From Glaciecola sp. XM2 (GTDB taxonomy: Bacteria > Pseudomonadota > Gammaproteobacteria > Enterobacterales > Alteromonadaceae), in assembly GCF_018595715.1 (NCBI RefSeq), contig NZ_JAHEOJ010000020.1, positions 930,001-994,000 on the forward strand: a stretch of DNA of 64,000 bases, written 5' to 3'. The notes under the pieces were generated by a model, which had not been told where the DNA came from, made no database searches, and worked only from the letters and a program-made list of their open reading frames with translations. Below are positions 25,162 through 33,592 of this stretch, piece by piece. The position numbers and the translations under genes were made by a program. Positions within the stretch are counted from its first letter, which is position 1; each line of letters starts with the position of its first letter.

Positions 25162-27528
25162 ATGAAAACCAATAAGAAAGCTAATATGACACACAGTAAA
25201 TACGGATTTAGATTAAGCGCAACTGCAGCCGCTGTAGGCGCGTTGTTAATGACCAGCCCAATTCACGCGCAAGAAGAAGAGAGTGAGACGGCTACACAAC
25301 AAGCTGGTACGCTTGAGAGAATTGAAGTCACGGCGCGACGTACCGTTGAATCGTTGCAAGAAGTGCCAGTAGCGGTGACGTCAGTCAGCGCTGCAGACTT
25401 ACAGGCGCGAGGCATAACGGTACTAACAGAAGTTCAGCAGTTTTCTCCAAATACAACGCTGCAAACCAGCCGTGGTACAAATTCAACATTAACAGCCTTT
25501 ATTCGTGGTGTTGGTCAACAAGACCCATTATGGGGATATGAGCCTGGCGTAGGCATTTACATTGATGACGTGTATATCGCAAGGCCACAAGGCGCTGTAC
25601 TTGACCTCTTAAACGTTCAGCGTGTAGAGGTATTACGTGGGCCGCAAGGCACCCTTTATGGTAAAAACACCATTGGTGGTGCGGTAAAATACGTTACTAA
25701 AGAAATGTCGGGTGACACTGAATTTAATGCACAAGCAACCCTTGGTAGCTACTCTCAGCAAGACATAATGGTGACCGGTCAAATTCCATTGATTGAAGAT
25801 AAGCTCTACGTTGGTGGCGGTTATGCCAATCTGACCCGTGACGGTTTTGGAGAATTCTTAATCTCTGCACTGCCAGACCAAGACCTTGAAAACTACAATA
25901 AAGACCTATGGGCAGCCCGTATTGCGGTTGAGTACAGTCCAACAGATAAGTTGTTTTTCCGCTTAGACTGGGACAAAACAGAAGATACTTCAAATTCGAA
26001 AGGTGGATTTAGACTACTTCCTAGTATTTTAACTAACGCTCCTGTTCCAGACAGCGTATATGACTCATACACCAGTCTACCGACGGAAAACTTGGTAGAG
26101 GTAGAAGGGCTTAGCTTTTTAGCTCGTTATGACGTCTCTGACAATTTACAGCTTAAATACATTGCCTCTAGTCGCGAAAGTTACTCACCGACAAATATCG
26201 ACTTTGATAATACGCCAGTAGACGTCTTTGATGTTCCTGCTATCTATGAAGATGAAAATACGACGCATGAACTACAAGCAAACTATATTGGTGATGCATT
26301 TACCGTAACAGGCGGCTTGTATTATTACGACGGTGAGTCGTGTGGTAGCTTTGATGCGATATTAGGTGCGCTTGGACGTATAGCCTTTGGTGTACCAGGA
26401 CTTACGCGTGAAGTTGCTGGTTGCAACAACTCTGAAAGTGTTGCGGCATATACACAAGCGGATTTTGAATTGACTGATAAACTATCGATTACCGTAGGTG
26501 CGCGTTATACTGAAGAAACAAAAGAAGCGTTTGTCAATAATGGCTTAATCTTCGCAAATGTTTATCCTGAGTCTGGTTGGATCCCTGGGTATGTTAGACC
26601 AGCAGGTACGTTCCCCGGCAACAACCTTGTTCCTCAAGTTTTAGGTCAAGATACAAATGGCGACAGTGTATTAGATGCACCTTCTGAAGAAACGTGGTCA
26701 CGTTTCACGCCGCGCTTGGGGCTTGACTACAAAGTGTCTGACGACATGATGATTTTCGCTAGTTTCTCACAAGGGTTTAAATCAGGTACGTTCAACCCAC
26801 GTGCGACTATTAATGAAAATGCGGTTAATCCAGAAGTGGTGGATTCACTTGAAGTAGGTATTAAAGCTGATTTAAGTGACAATCTAAGAACCAACGTCAC
26901 CGTATTTAGCTTAGATCACAAAGACCGCCAGTACATTTCTGTATTGCCAGTGACTTCGCCAGAAGATTTGAACCAGGTACTTGGTAACGTTGGTGAATCA
27001 ACCGCAACAGGTCTTGAAGCTGAAATTACATGGGTAGCCACTGAATCACTGACCTTCGATGTTGCATTAGGCTACATCGACGCTGATTTTGAAGAGGTGA
27101 TTTCTATTGGTCCAGGCGGTCAGGAAACTGATATTTCTGACCAGTTCGCGATTTCAAATACCCCTGAATACACCGCTAACTTTGCGGCCAATTACATGAT
27201 GGATACCGATGTTGGTTACTTTATGTTTACAGCCAACTATTACTATCGTGATGACTACAACATTGATGAAACAGCAAATAGCTTGTTGAGCCAAGACGGG
27301 TACGGTTTGTTTAACGTCAGCGCCACTTGGGAAAGTGTTTCAGGTCAATATTATGCAGGGCTGCATCTGAAAAACATTACCGACGAAGAATACTTAGTGG
27401 GTGGATATCAGTTTGTAACCCCTGACGGTAACGGCGGATTTATTCCGGGCACGGGCGGCGATAATACCCTAATCGGTTATTATGGCGACCCACGAACAGT
27501 TCATCTGACTGTTGGTTATCGTTTCTAA
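25162..27528 (+). CDS. TonB-dependent outer-membrane receptor
   Basis: A 788-residue active-transport barrel. A signal peptide ends at SPIHA (about residue 36). The TonB box is probably ERIEVTARR, then the plug domain with TAFIRGVGQQDPLWGYEPGV and the signature VEVLRGPQGTLYGKNTIGG (about residues 155-173). The C-terminal barrel ends in a terminal aromatic (VHLTVGYRF). The substrate cannot be read from sequence. Its divergent placement from the depolymerase/permease operon suggests uptake of 3-hydroxybutyrate oligomers. The gene is monocistronic and ends in a strong terminator. Confidence 0.9.
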   Translation: MKTNKKANMTHSKYGFRLSATAAAVGALLMTSPIHAQEEESETATQQAGTLERIEVTARRTVESLQEVPVAVTSVSAADLQARGITVLTEVQQFSPNTTLQTSRGTNSTLTAFIRGVGQQDPLWGYEPGVGIYIDDVYIARPQGAVLDLLNVQRVEVLRGPQGTLYGKNTIGGAVKYVTKEMSGDTEFNAQATLGSYSQQDIMVTGQIPLIEDKLYVGGGYANLTRDGFGEFLISALPDQDLENYNKDLWAARIAVEYSPTDKLFFRLDWDKTEDTSNSKGGFRLLPSILTNAPVPDSVYDSYTSLPTENLVEVEGLSFLARYDVSDNLQLKYIASSRESYSPTNIDFDNTPVDVFDVPAIYEDENTTHELQANYIGDAFTVTGGLYYYDGESCGSFDAILGALGRIAFGVPGLTREVAGCNNSESVAAYTQADFELTDKLSITVGARYTEETKEAFVNNGLIFANVYPESGWIPGYVRPAGTFPGNNLVPQVLGQDTNGDSVLDAPSEETWSRFTPRLGLDYKVSDDMMIFASFSQGFKSGTFNPRATINENAVNPEVVDSLEVGIKADLSDNLRTNVTVFSLDHKDRQYISVLPVTSPEDLNQVLGNVGESTATGLEAEITWVATESLTFDVALGYIDADFEEVISIGPGGQETDISDQFAISNTPEYTANFAANYMMDTDVGYFMFTANYYYRDDYNIDETANSLLSQDGYGLFNVSATWESVSGQYYAGLHLKNITDEEYLVGGYQFVTPDGNGGFIPGTGGDNTLIGYYGDPRTVHLTVGYRF

Positions 27529-27537
27529 AAGTGAAAA

Positions 27538-27558
27538 AAAGGCGGCTCTGCCGCCTTT
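27538..27558 (+). terminator. Rho-independent terminator after the TonB receptor
   Basis: AAAGGCGGC (27538-27546) and GCCGCCTTT (27550-27558) form a nine-pair stem with loop TCT, and the run TTTCTTCT follows. It lies 10 bases past the receptor stop. Confidence 0.85.
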
Positions 27559-27594
27559 CTTCTATGTTAGTCTAGCGTTTATCAGACAATCACT

Positions 27595-28245
27595 ATGAAT
27601 CCATTTATGCCAGACTTATATCAGGCGCTAATTGCAGATGACCACCCGCTTTTCAGAAATGCACTGCATCAAGTATTGAGCGAGCAACTGAATATGGTCG
27701 TGACGCAATCGCATAACTTTGAGCAAACCATAGAAGCGCTAAAGCACACCCCCGATATTGATTTAGTATTTTTAGATTTAAACATGCCCGATACAGAAGG
27801 CTTAAGCGGCCTTACACGTTTGCGTGCTGAACACCCCAATATACTCATTATCATAGTCTCTGCTGATGAAGACCCTGTTACCATAAGCAAATGTATACAC
27901 CTTGGCGCCAGCGCATTCATCCCAAAATCAGAGAGTCTAGAAAGTATCTCAGACGCAGTGCATACCGTGCTTGATGGAGAGCAATGGTTACCACCAGATT
28001 TTGTCTTGTCTAACACCGATAACGTTGAAATTGAAAACTTCCAACGCTTAGAGACCTTAACGCCGCATCAGCTAAAAGTGCTGAATATGATAGCCAACGG
28101 CTTGTTAAATAAGCAAATTGCCTACGAGTTGGATATATCTGAGTCCACCGTTAAACAACATGCTTCGGCGGTATTACGTAAGCTCGGTGTGAACAATCGA
28201 ACCTTAGCGGGGATTATGTATAAACAGCTTATGAGTATTGAGTAA
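27595..28245 (+). CDS. LuxR/NarL-type response regulator, CrbR-like
   Basis: A 216-residue two-domain response regulator. The receiver (about residues 8-125) has the acidic pair in ALIADDHPLFRNAL, the phospho-acceptor Asp in VFLDLNMPDTEG (about 62) and the Lys in AFIPKSES. The C-terminal LuxR-type helix-turn-helix reads LTPHQLKVLNMIANGLLNKQIAY, then ISESTVKQHASAVLRKL. Style and pairing with an SSS-type hybrid kinase resemble CrbR/ErdR, which controls acetate and alcohol catabolism in Vibrio and Pseudomonas. The 3' end overlaps the convergent diguanylate cyclase gene by 17 bases. It is the natural candidate to control the PHB genes beside it. Confidence 0.85.
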   Translation: MNPFMPDLYQALIADDHPLFRNALHQVLSEQLNMVVTQSHNFEQTIEALKHTPDIDLVFLDLNMPDTEGLSGLTRLRAEHPNILIIIVSADEDPVTISKCIHLGASAFIPKSESLESISDAVHTVLDGEQWLPPDFVLSNTDNVEIENFQRLETLTPHQLKVLNMIANGLLNKQIAYELDISESTVKQHASAVLRKLGVNNRTLAGIMYKQLMSIE

Positions 28246-29314
28246 CTATTCGGTCAGTTCCCGCTGCCTTAGCTTGATATAGCTTGAGATCTGCCTGACG
28301 TAGAATCTCTTCAAATGAAATGGTGTCGTGGCTCGTGCTAGCACCAAAACTCATGCTCACGCCATTTTCACTGCAGCTCTGTATTTGCGAGTCGCTTTTA
28401 ATACCGTGTTTAATTTTACGCAACACCTTTTCGGTGATTTCGGTATCGGCGTTGACCAACAAAATAAGAAATTCCTCTCCAGCCCATCGACATAAGATGT
28501 CGGTGTCGCGCACATTATTTTTTAATACCTCAGCAATGTGTTTGACTAGTTCATCCCCGCGAATATGTCCGATGTTGTCGTTGATGGATTGAAAGTTGTC
28601 AATATCTGCCAGAACGAGCGTGTAGGAGTCAAAACGTCGTCTTCGTTCTTCGTTCACTGAGGTTTGCATCAAATCATTCACAAACCTTCTATTGAAGGTA
28701 CCGGTTAGTAAATCCATATTCGCTTGGGAAAAAAGTGCTTTTTCATTATCACTGCTGTTTGAGCGCATGTACAAAAGCGCTAGAATAAATGGCGCAGCTG
28801 CCATAAAAACGTTAAAGCTATAGATGTAGTTTATGAGGTGACTTAAACGGTAAACATATTCAATCTCTCGCATGGTCAGTGTGACCACCACAAAGGTTGC
28901 AATAGTAATAAAACAATAAAAAGTCGATTGTTTGAGCTTATTGGACGGCAGCGATAGTAGCAGTGCCATAAGCGGCCACATGTAGTATTGAAAGCCAAGC
29001 TCGGTACCAACAAAGTAGGTGGCGATAATGGCATGTAAAAACATTTCTAAGGTAACAATGTAAACCGCGCGTTCGTAATCGCCTTTCTTGGTTATGGCAA
29101 AAGCGTAAATCCATATCGCTACACTGATAATGTTGAGTATCGCCATAAACATTGCGCCTATGAGCGTAAAGGTAAACAAAAAAAGAAGGTGAGCTAACGC
29201 GCCTGCAAAACACACAATGCCCATAGAGGACTTTAAGCGCAGTAAGCTTTGCTTTGACTCTAGTGCGCGGTAACTATCCTCTAAATGGCTATGGATAGGA
29301 GCAGATGTCTTCAT
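28229..29314 (-). CDS. Membrane-bound diguanylate cyclase (GGDEF), AGEEF variant
   Basis: A 361-residue protein with about six membrane helices between residues 25 and 185, then a C-terminal GGDEF domain. The domain opens with LTGTFNRRFVNDLM, has an ADIDNFQSINDNIGHIRGDE segment, and an active-site loop reading RWAGEEFLILL. The signature is therefore AGEEF rather than GGDEF or GGEEF. Ala in the first position is tolerated in several active cyclases, so activity is possible but not certain. It would make cyclic di-GMP in response to an unknown membrane signal. It is wedged between the response regulator and the hybrid kinase and is probably co-transcribed with the kinase, 66 bases upstream. Confidence 0.85.
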   Translation of the reverse strand: MKTSAPIHSHLEDSYRALESKQSLLRLKSSMGIVCFAGALAHLLFLFTFTLIGAMFMAILNIISVAIWIYAFAITKKGDYERAVYIVTLEMFLHAIIATYFVGTELGFQYYMWPLMALLLSLPSNKLKQSTFYCFITIATFVVVTLTMREIEYVYRLSHLINYIYSFNVFMAAAPFILALLYMRSNSSDNEKALFSQANMDLLTGTFNRRFVNDLMQTSVNEERRRRFDSYTLVLADIDNFQSINDNIGHIRGDELVKHIAEVLKNNVRDTDILCRWAGEEFLILLVNADTEITEKVLRKIKHGIKSDSQIQSCSENGVSMSFGASTSHDTISFEEILRQADLKLYQAKAAGTDRIVTQYS

Positions 29315-29380
29315 TTAATACCTATAGATACAACAGAATAATTCAATCTTCGGTTTATTTTTTGTGTTATGCGCCAGATT

Positions 29381-32300
29381 CTACACGTTCAAGCGTGTTT
29401 GTATTAGTCTTTTTAACGCTGCACTCTTTATCGGTTTGGGAAGGTATCGCATGTTGAGTGAGATAGCTTGCTCTTGAATGTATTCACTGCGATCGGCGCT
29501 ACTGAGTATCATCGGTGGTTGATATTGCCATGCTTTTATCAGTGCGGCGCACACATCGGTGCCGGTATCATTGTTGTTTAAGTGGTAATCAGCAATGATC
29601 AAATCGGGCTTCACTGTCACTGCTAGTGCAGTCGCTTTATCATCTGCAAAGCTAATGGTTGCGCCCCAATCTGCCAATAACGTGCTTAGAGCTGTAGCAA
29701 TTTGCTGTTCGTTTTCTAGCACCAAAACATGTTTGTTTAATAAAAATGCTCGCTTACCGCCTTTTACTTCAGCACTCTTGTGTATTGTTTTTTGCGCTAG
29801 TGGGGGAGTGGCTTTATCGAGCAATAAACCAAAACTGGTGCCCTTTGAAATAGCAGAGCTTAAAGTAACTTGAATTCCTAACAACTGTGCGGTGCGCTCA
29901 ACAATAGTGAGGCCTAAGCCTAGCCCTTGAATTTCTTTTGGGTGCTCTAACCGCTGAAATTCATTGAAAATTTTAGCTTGATTATCCTTCGCAATACCTG
30001 GTCCAGTATCCACTACCATCACTTCAAGTTGCGCTCCCTCGCGTCTTCTTACCCCAAGCAAGACGGTACCTTGCTGTGTATAGCGAATAGCATTGGCGAG
30101 TAAGTTTTGAATAGCCCTGCTCAACAAGCGTTTGTCGGTTTTTACCCAAACCGACGTGCTTACATAGCGCAGGCGAATGCCCTTTTGTTCACCTATGATG
30201 GCAAAATCATTGGCAAGGCTTTGCAACATCTCATCTAGCGCAAAAAGTGATGGGCTAGGGGTGATTTTCCCTGTTTCTAACTTGGTGATTTCAATCAACA
30301 TACTCAGCAATTGGTCGGCATTTTCAAGTGATTGAACAAGGTGACTCGATACTTCATGAAGCTCTGATTTACTGAGCTTTTCGTGCAACATGGATGCAAA
30401 GAGTGTTGCGGCGTTGAAGGGCTGCATCAGATCATGCCCAGTTGCGGCAAGAAATTTCGTCTTGGATATATTAGCCTGTTCGGCTTCAATCTTCGCTTGC
30501 TCTAATTCCTGCGTGCGGGTTTGTACGCGTAATTCAAGGTCGGCTTTTGAGGCTTCTAACTGCTGTTGAATTTTGATGTATTCAGTAATGTCGGTAAACG
30601 ATGTGATGTAGCCGCCCCCTGGAAGTGGGTTTCCCGATATTTCGATCACCTTATCTTTGCTGTGCTGTCGAATATATTTGTATGCCTCGCTTTTACGCAT
30701 CAGCGATAAGCGTTTTTCAACTGCGCGTTTTGCACTGACAATATCGCTTGAAGCAATTAAGCCTCGGTGGGCGTTAAAATTGAGGATTTCAGCAACAGAG
30801 AGGCCCTGACGCAAAAAGGATGATGGATAGTCAAATAGCGCTTCATATTGACGATTCCAAGCCACCAGGTTTAACTGCGAATCGACCACGCTGATGCCTT
30901 GCGGTAAGTGAGCGATAGAGGATTGCAACACCTCGTGATTGAACTGAAACGACTGGGTGGCCATTTCGACTAATTCAGTTAATTCTTGGGTATCTCGAGA
31001 CTGGTTATCTGATATGGCGTTTAGCAATATTCGCGAACTGGCATTGCCCACGTGAGATGCCAATGTGCGTTCTGCTTGTATTAACAAAGGTGTTGGTGTC
31101 GGGGTATTTGGGTCACCATTGGCAAAAGACGCGTTAGGACCGCTAAGCAACATTAAAAAATCAGATGCTGTTTGTTGAGGAAGAATTCTTTGCATTAGCG
31201 CACTGAGTTTATCTATCGGCACACTTAGATTAGGCCGCATAATACGCTTGCTGGTAAAGGGGTTGTCGGCATTTGATGGCTTCAGTAGCGAGCCGGCTAA
31301 GGCCACCATTGTGTTAAAACCAAGCGATAAAAATATAGCAAAGGCAAAGTCCTGATCGCTTGGCGCTGGCGCAAAATAATAGCTGGATAAAATGGCCGGG
31401 TAGAGCATGAGTGTTGTCACAATTGCAGTGCCACAGAGCATACCAATGAGTATTGGGAGCTTTTGTACGCCAGACCAATAAATGCCGAGCATAATAGCGG
31501 GTAATGTCTGCGCCATTAAGGCGATGGCAATGGTTCCTGATTTGACCAATGGCGCTGATTGACTGATGTTTTGATGATACCAATACGCAATAAATAGCAA
31601 GACAACGATGGTGCCTTGTCGAATCCGCAGAATTTGGTGGGCCGATAGTTTTGGTTGTCCTTTACGGATATTACGAGAGGTTAGCCAAATGGGTGTCAAT
31701 AAGTTGTTTGCCACCATATTACCTAGCGCTAACGTTGCTACAATAACCATGCTTGTTGATGCTGCAAGACCACCAATAAAGGCAATGAGAGTAATGGCAT
31801 AATTGTTTTGAGCAATGGGTATGGACAGTACAAAGTTATCTGAATTGATTTCACTGCCGTCAAAGATTAACTGACCGGTAAGGGCGATAGGCAAGATAAA
31901 GAGCGACATTAGCAATAGATACATTGGAAAAACCCATCTCGCCAATGCCAGTTCTTTATCGCTGTTGTTCTCAACAAAATTAATATGAAATTGCCGTGGC
32001 AGACAAAACATCGAGCATACGCCAAGTAAAATATGGCTAGCATAAACCCAAATTGCGGGCGGCTTGGTAAGAATATTGCGGGTGCTTTGTGTGCTCAAAG
32101 ATTTGTCGAATAGGTCAATCCAACCGTCTGAGACGACATATACGCAGTACAATCCAACAATAAGTAAGCCAGCAAGTTTTAAGACAGATTCAAACGCGAT
32201 AGTAAACATCAAGCCGTCACGTTTTTTAGTGAGTTCTAGCGTATTGGTTCCAAACCAAATCGCAAATAGCGCCATAAAAGCCGTGACGTAAAAGCTAATA

Positions 32301-32749
32301 GAGCCCGTCCAAGTAGAATTTTCTGCAGTCATTAGGGCAATGGCTGAGCTTATTGCGTCAAGCTGCAATGCAATATAGGGAATCACCCCAACAAAACATA
32401 GCGCAACAACAATTCCCGCCAGTACATTTGAGTGTTGATATCGAATGCCAATAAATTCCGCAAGTGAACTAATTTTATATTGGCGACAAATGTTCGCGAT
32501 TTTTAGTAAGGCGGAATAGGCGAACAGCATCACCAAAATAACGCCTAAGTATGTAGGCATGAGCGCCCAACCAAAATTCAAAGCTTGCGTAGTAGTGCCG
32601 AAAAATGCCCATGAAGTGCAGTGCACACCTAATGCTAGTGCGTAAACAGAGCGCGACGGACGGCCTATTTTATTGCCAAATACGGCCACCGCAAACAGGG
32701 CGAGTACGTATAGGCTTGTGACCAGCGCTAGGGTCCAAATTGAAAACAT
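29381..32749 (-). CDS. Hybrid sensor histidine kinase with sodium:solute symporter domain, CrbS-like
   Basis: A 1122-residue multidomain kinase. Residues about 1-500 form a sodium:solute symporter (SLC5/SSS)-like bundle of about 13 helices. A PAS domain lies at about 620-730 (the GISVVDSQLNLVAWNRQYEALF segment). A coiled coil leads into HisKA with the phospho-His in ATGHDLMQPFNAA (about 780). HATPase_c has the N-box NLLANAIRYTQQG and VVDTGPGIA. A C-terminal receiver has its Asp in LIIADYHLNNND. This is the architecture of CrbS (also MxtR/ErcS), which with a LuxR-type partner controls acetyl-CoA synthetase and related carbon use. The likely partner lies at 27595-28245. Whether it senses solute by transport is unknown. 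Confidence 0.9.
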   Translation of the reverse strand: MFSIWTLALVTSLYVLALFAVAVFGNKIGRPSRSVYALALGVHCTSWAFFGTTTQALNFGWALMPTYLGVILVMLFAYSALLKIANICRQYKISSLAEFIGIRYQHSNVLAGIVVALCFVGVIPYIALQLDAISSAIALMTAENSTWTGSISFYVTAFMALFAIWFGTNTLELTKKRDGLMFTIAFESVLKLAGLLIVGLYCVYVVSDGWIDLFDKSLSTQSTRNILTKPPAIWVYASHILLGVCSMFCLPRQFHINFVENNSDKELALARWVFPMYLLLMSLFILPIALTGQLIFDGSEINSDNFVLSIPIAQNNYAITLIAFIGGLAASTSMVIVATLALGNMVANNLLTPIWLTSRNIRKGQPKLSAHQILRIRQGTIVVLLFIAYWYHQNISQSAPLVKSGTIAIALMAQTLPAIMLGIYWSGVQKLPILIGMLCGTAIVTTLMLYPAILSSYYFAPAPSDQDFAFAIFLSLGFNTMVALAGSLLKPSNADNPFTSKRIMRPNLSVPIDKLSALMQRILPQQTASDFLMLLSGPNASFANGDPNTPTPTPLLIQAERTLASHVGNASSRILLNAISDNQSRDTQELTELVEMATQSFQFNHEVLQSSIAHLPQGISVVDSQLNLVAWNRQYEALFDYPSSFLRQGLSVAEILNFNAHRGLIASSDIVSAKRAVEKRLSLMRKSEAYKYIRQHSKDKVIEISGNPLPGGGYITSFTDITEYIKIQQQLEASKADLELRVQTRTQELEQAKIEAEQANISKTKFLAATGHDLMQPFNAATLFASMLHEKLSKSELHEVSSHLVQSLENADQLLSMLIEITKLETGKITPSPSLFALDEMLQSLANDFAIIGEQKGIRLRYVSTSVWVKTDKRLLSRAIQNLLANAIRYTQQGTVLLGVRRREGAQLEVMVVDTGPGIAKDNQAKIFNEFQRLEHPKEIQGLGLGLTIVERTAQLLGIQVTLSSAISKGTSFGLLLDKATPPLAQKTIHKSAEVKGGKRAFLLNKHVLVLENEQQIATALSTLLADWGATISFADDKATALAVTVKPDLIIADYHLNNNDTGTDVCAALIKAWQYQPPMILSSADRSEYIQEQAISLNMRYLPKPIKSAALKRLIQTRLNV

Positions 32750-32783
32750 CTCACATCCATGGCTAAAAAAGTGAAAAAAGTGC

Positions 32784-32809
32784 CTTGAAGCACCTTAAAC
32801 CATCCCCAT
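32784..32809 (+). promoter_or_regulatory. Sigma-32 heat-shock promoter of grpE
   Basis: CTTGAA at 32784-32789 and CCCCAT at 32804-32809, with a 14-base spacer, match the RpoH consensus at every core position. It lies about 50 bases before the grpE start. Confidence 0.88.
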
Positions 32810-32861
32810 TATAGCCAGCATTGCAAAAAAATGACCAGCCAAAGTAATTGCGGAGACAAAC

Positions 32862-33488
32862 ATGAGTCAAGAACACGACCCAAAAGAGCAGCAAACTGAG
32901 CAAGCAGAGCCCGCTTTAGAGCAAGAGCAAGAGAATGTGGAGCTTGAATCAGAAGCAGCGTCACTAGACGGCGTTAGCCTCGAAGAGGCCCAGATTATCG
33001 ATTTAGAGCAACAACTTGCAAAAGCGACAGCGACGATTCAAGAGCAAAAAGACAGCGTATTGCGTGCTCGTGCAGATATGGAAAATGCACGTCGCCGTGC
33101 GGAGCAAGAAATTGATAAGGCGCGTAAATACGCCTTAGAGAAGTTCGCCGGTGAATTGCTTCCTGTGATCGACAACTTAGAGCGTGCTATGCAATCAGCT
33201 GATGCAGAAGATGCTGCGGTCAAACCGCTTTTAGATGGCGTTGACCTGACTCACAAGTCATTTATCACCATTGTGGAAAAGTTTGGTATGGAAGTAATCG
33301 ATCCGCAAGGAGAGACTTTTAATCCTGATCATCATCAAGCGATGTCTATGCAAGAGTCGGTGGACGTTGCACCAAACACCGTTTTGGCTGTTATGCAAAA
33401 AGGCTATGTACTGAACGGACGCTTATTACGCCCAGCAATGGTCATGGTATCTCGTGCGCCATCTGCGGGTGTTGATACACAAGCATAA
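32862..33488 (+). CDS. grpE: Nucleotide exchange factor GrpE
   Basis: GrpE releases ADP from DnaK and acts as a thermosensor of the chaperone cycle. The 208-residue protein has a disordered acidic Gln/Glu-rich N-terminus, a long coiled coil and the GrpE core ([18 protein letters not shown], then [11 protein letters not shown]). The C-terminal beta domain has the signature [21 protein letters not shown]. It heads the grpE/dnaK/dnaJ cluster and has a consensus heat-shock promoter. Confidence 0.97.
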   Translation: MSQEHDPKEQQTEQAEPALEQEQENVELESEAASLDGVSLEEAQIIDLEQQLAKATATIQEQKDSVLRARADMENARRRAEQEIDKARKYALEKFAGELLPVIDNLERAMQSADAEDAAVKPLLDGVDLTHKSFITIVEKFGMEVIDPQGETFNPDHHQAMSMQESVDVAPNTVLAVMQKGYVLNGRLLRPAMVMVSRAPSAGVDTQA

Positions 33489-33515
33489 ATTTTTTTATAA
33501 AACTTAAATAAACCT

Positions 33516-33541
33516 ATTGAAATTAAGGGTATTAACCCCAC
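33516..33541 (+). promoter_or_regulatory. Probable second sigma-32 promoter, for dnaK
   Basis: ATTGAA (33516-33521) and CCCCAC (33536-33541) with a 14-base spacer resemble the RpoH -35 and -10 elements, each with one core deviation. The position, about 50 bases before dnaK, is right. It would let dnaK/dnaJ be induced separately from grpE. Confidence 0.6.
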
Positions 33542-33592
33542 CTTTAAAACAACTAAGCAGTTTAGCAAGAACAAGATTTTGGAGATATATAC

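Noticed and set aside
32775-32795. Hairpin GTGC-CTTGAA-GCAC upstream of grpE as a terminator
   Set aside because: Only four base pairs; the sequence is better explained as the -35 region of the sigma-32 promoter.
20372-32861. Mobile element borders around the PHB block
   Set aside because: No transposase, integrase, terminal inverted repeats or target duplications could be found, so it is described as an accessory block and not as a mobile element.
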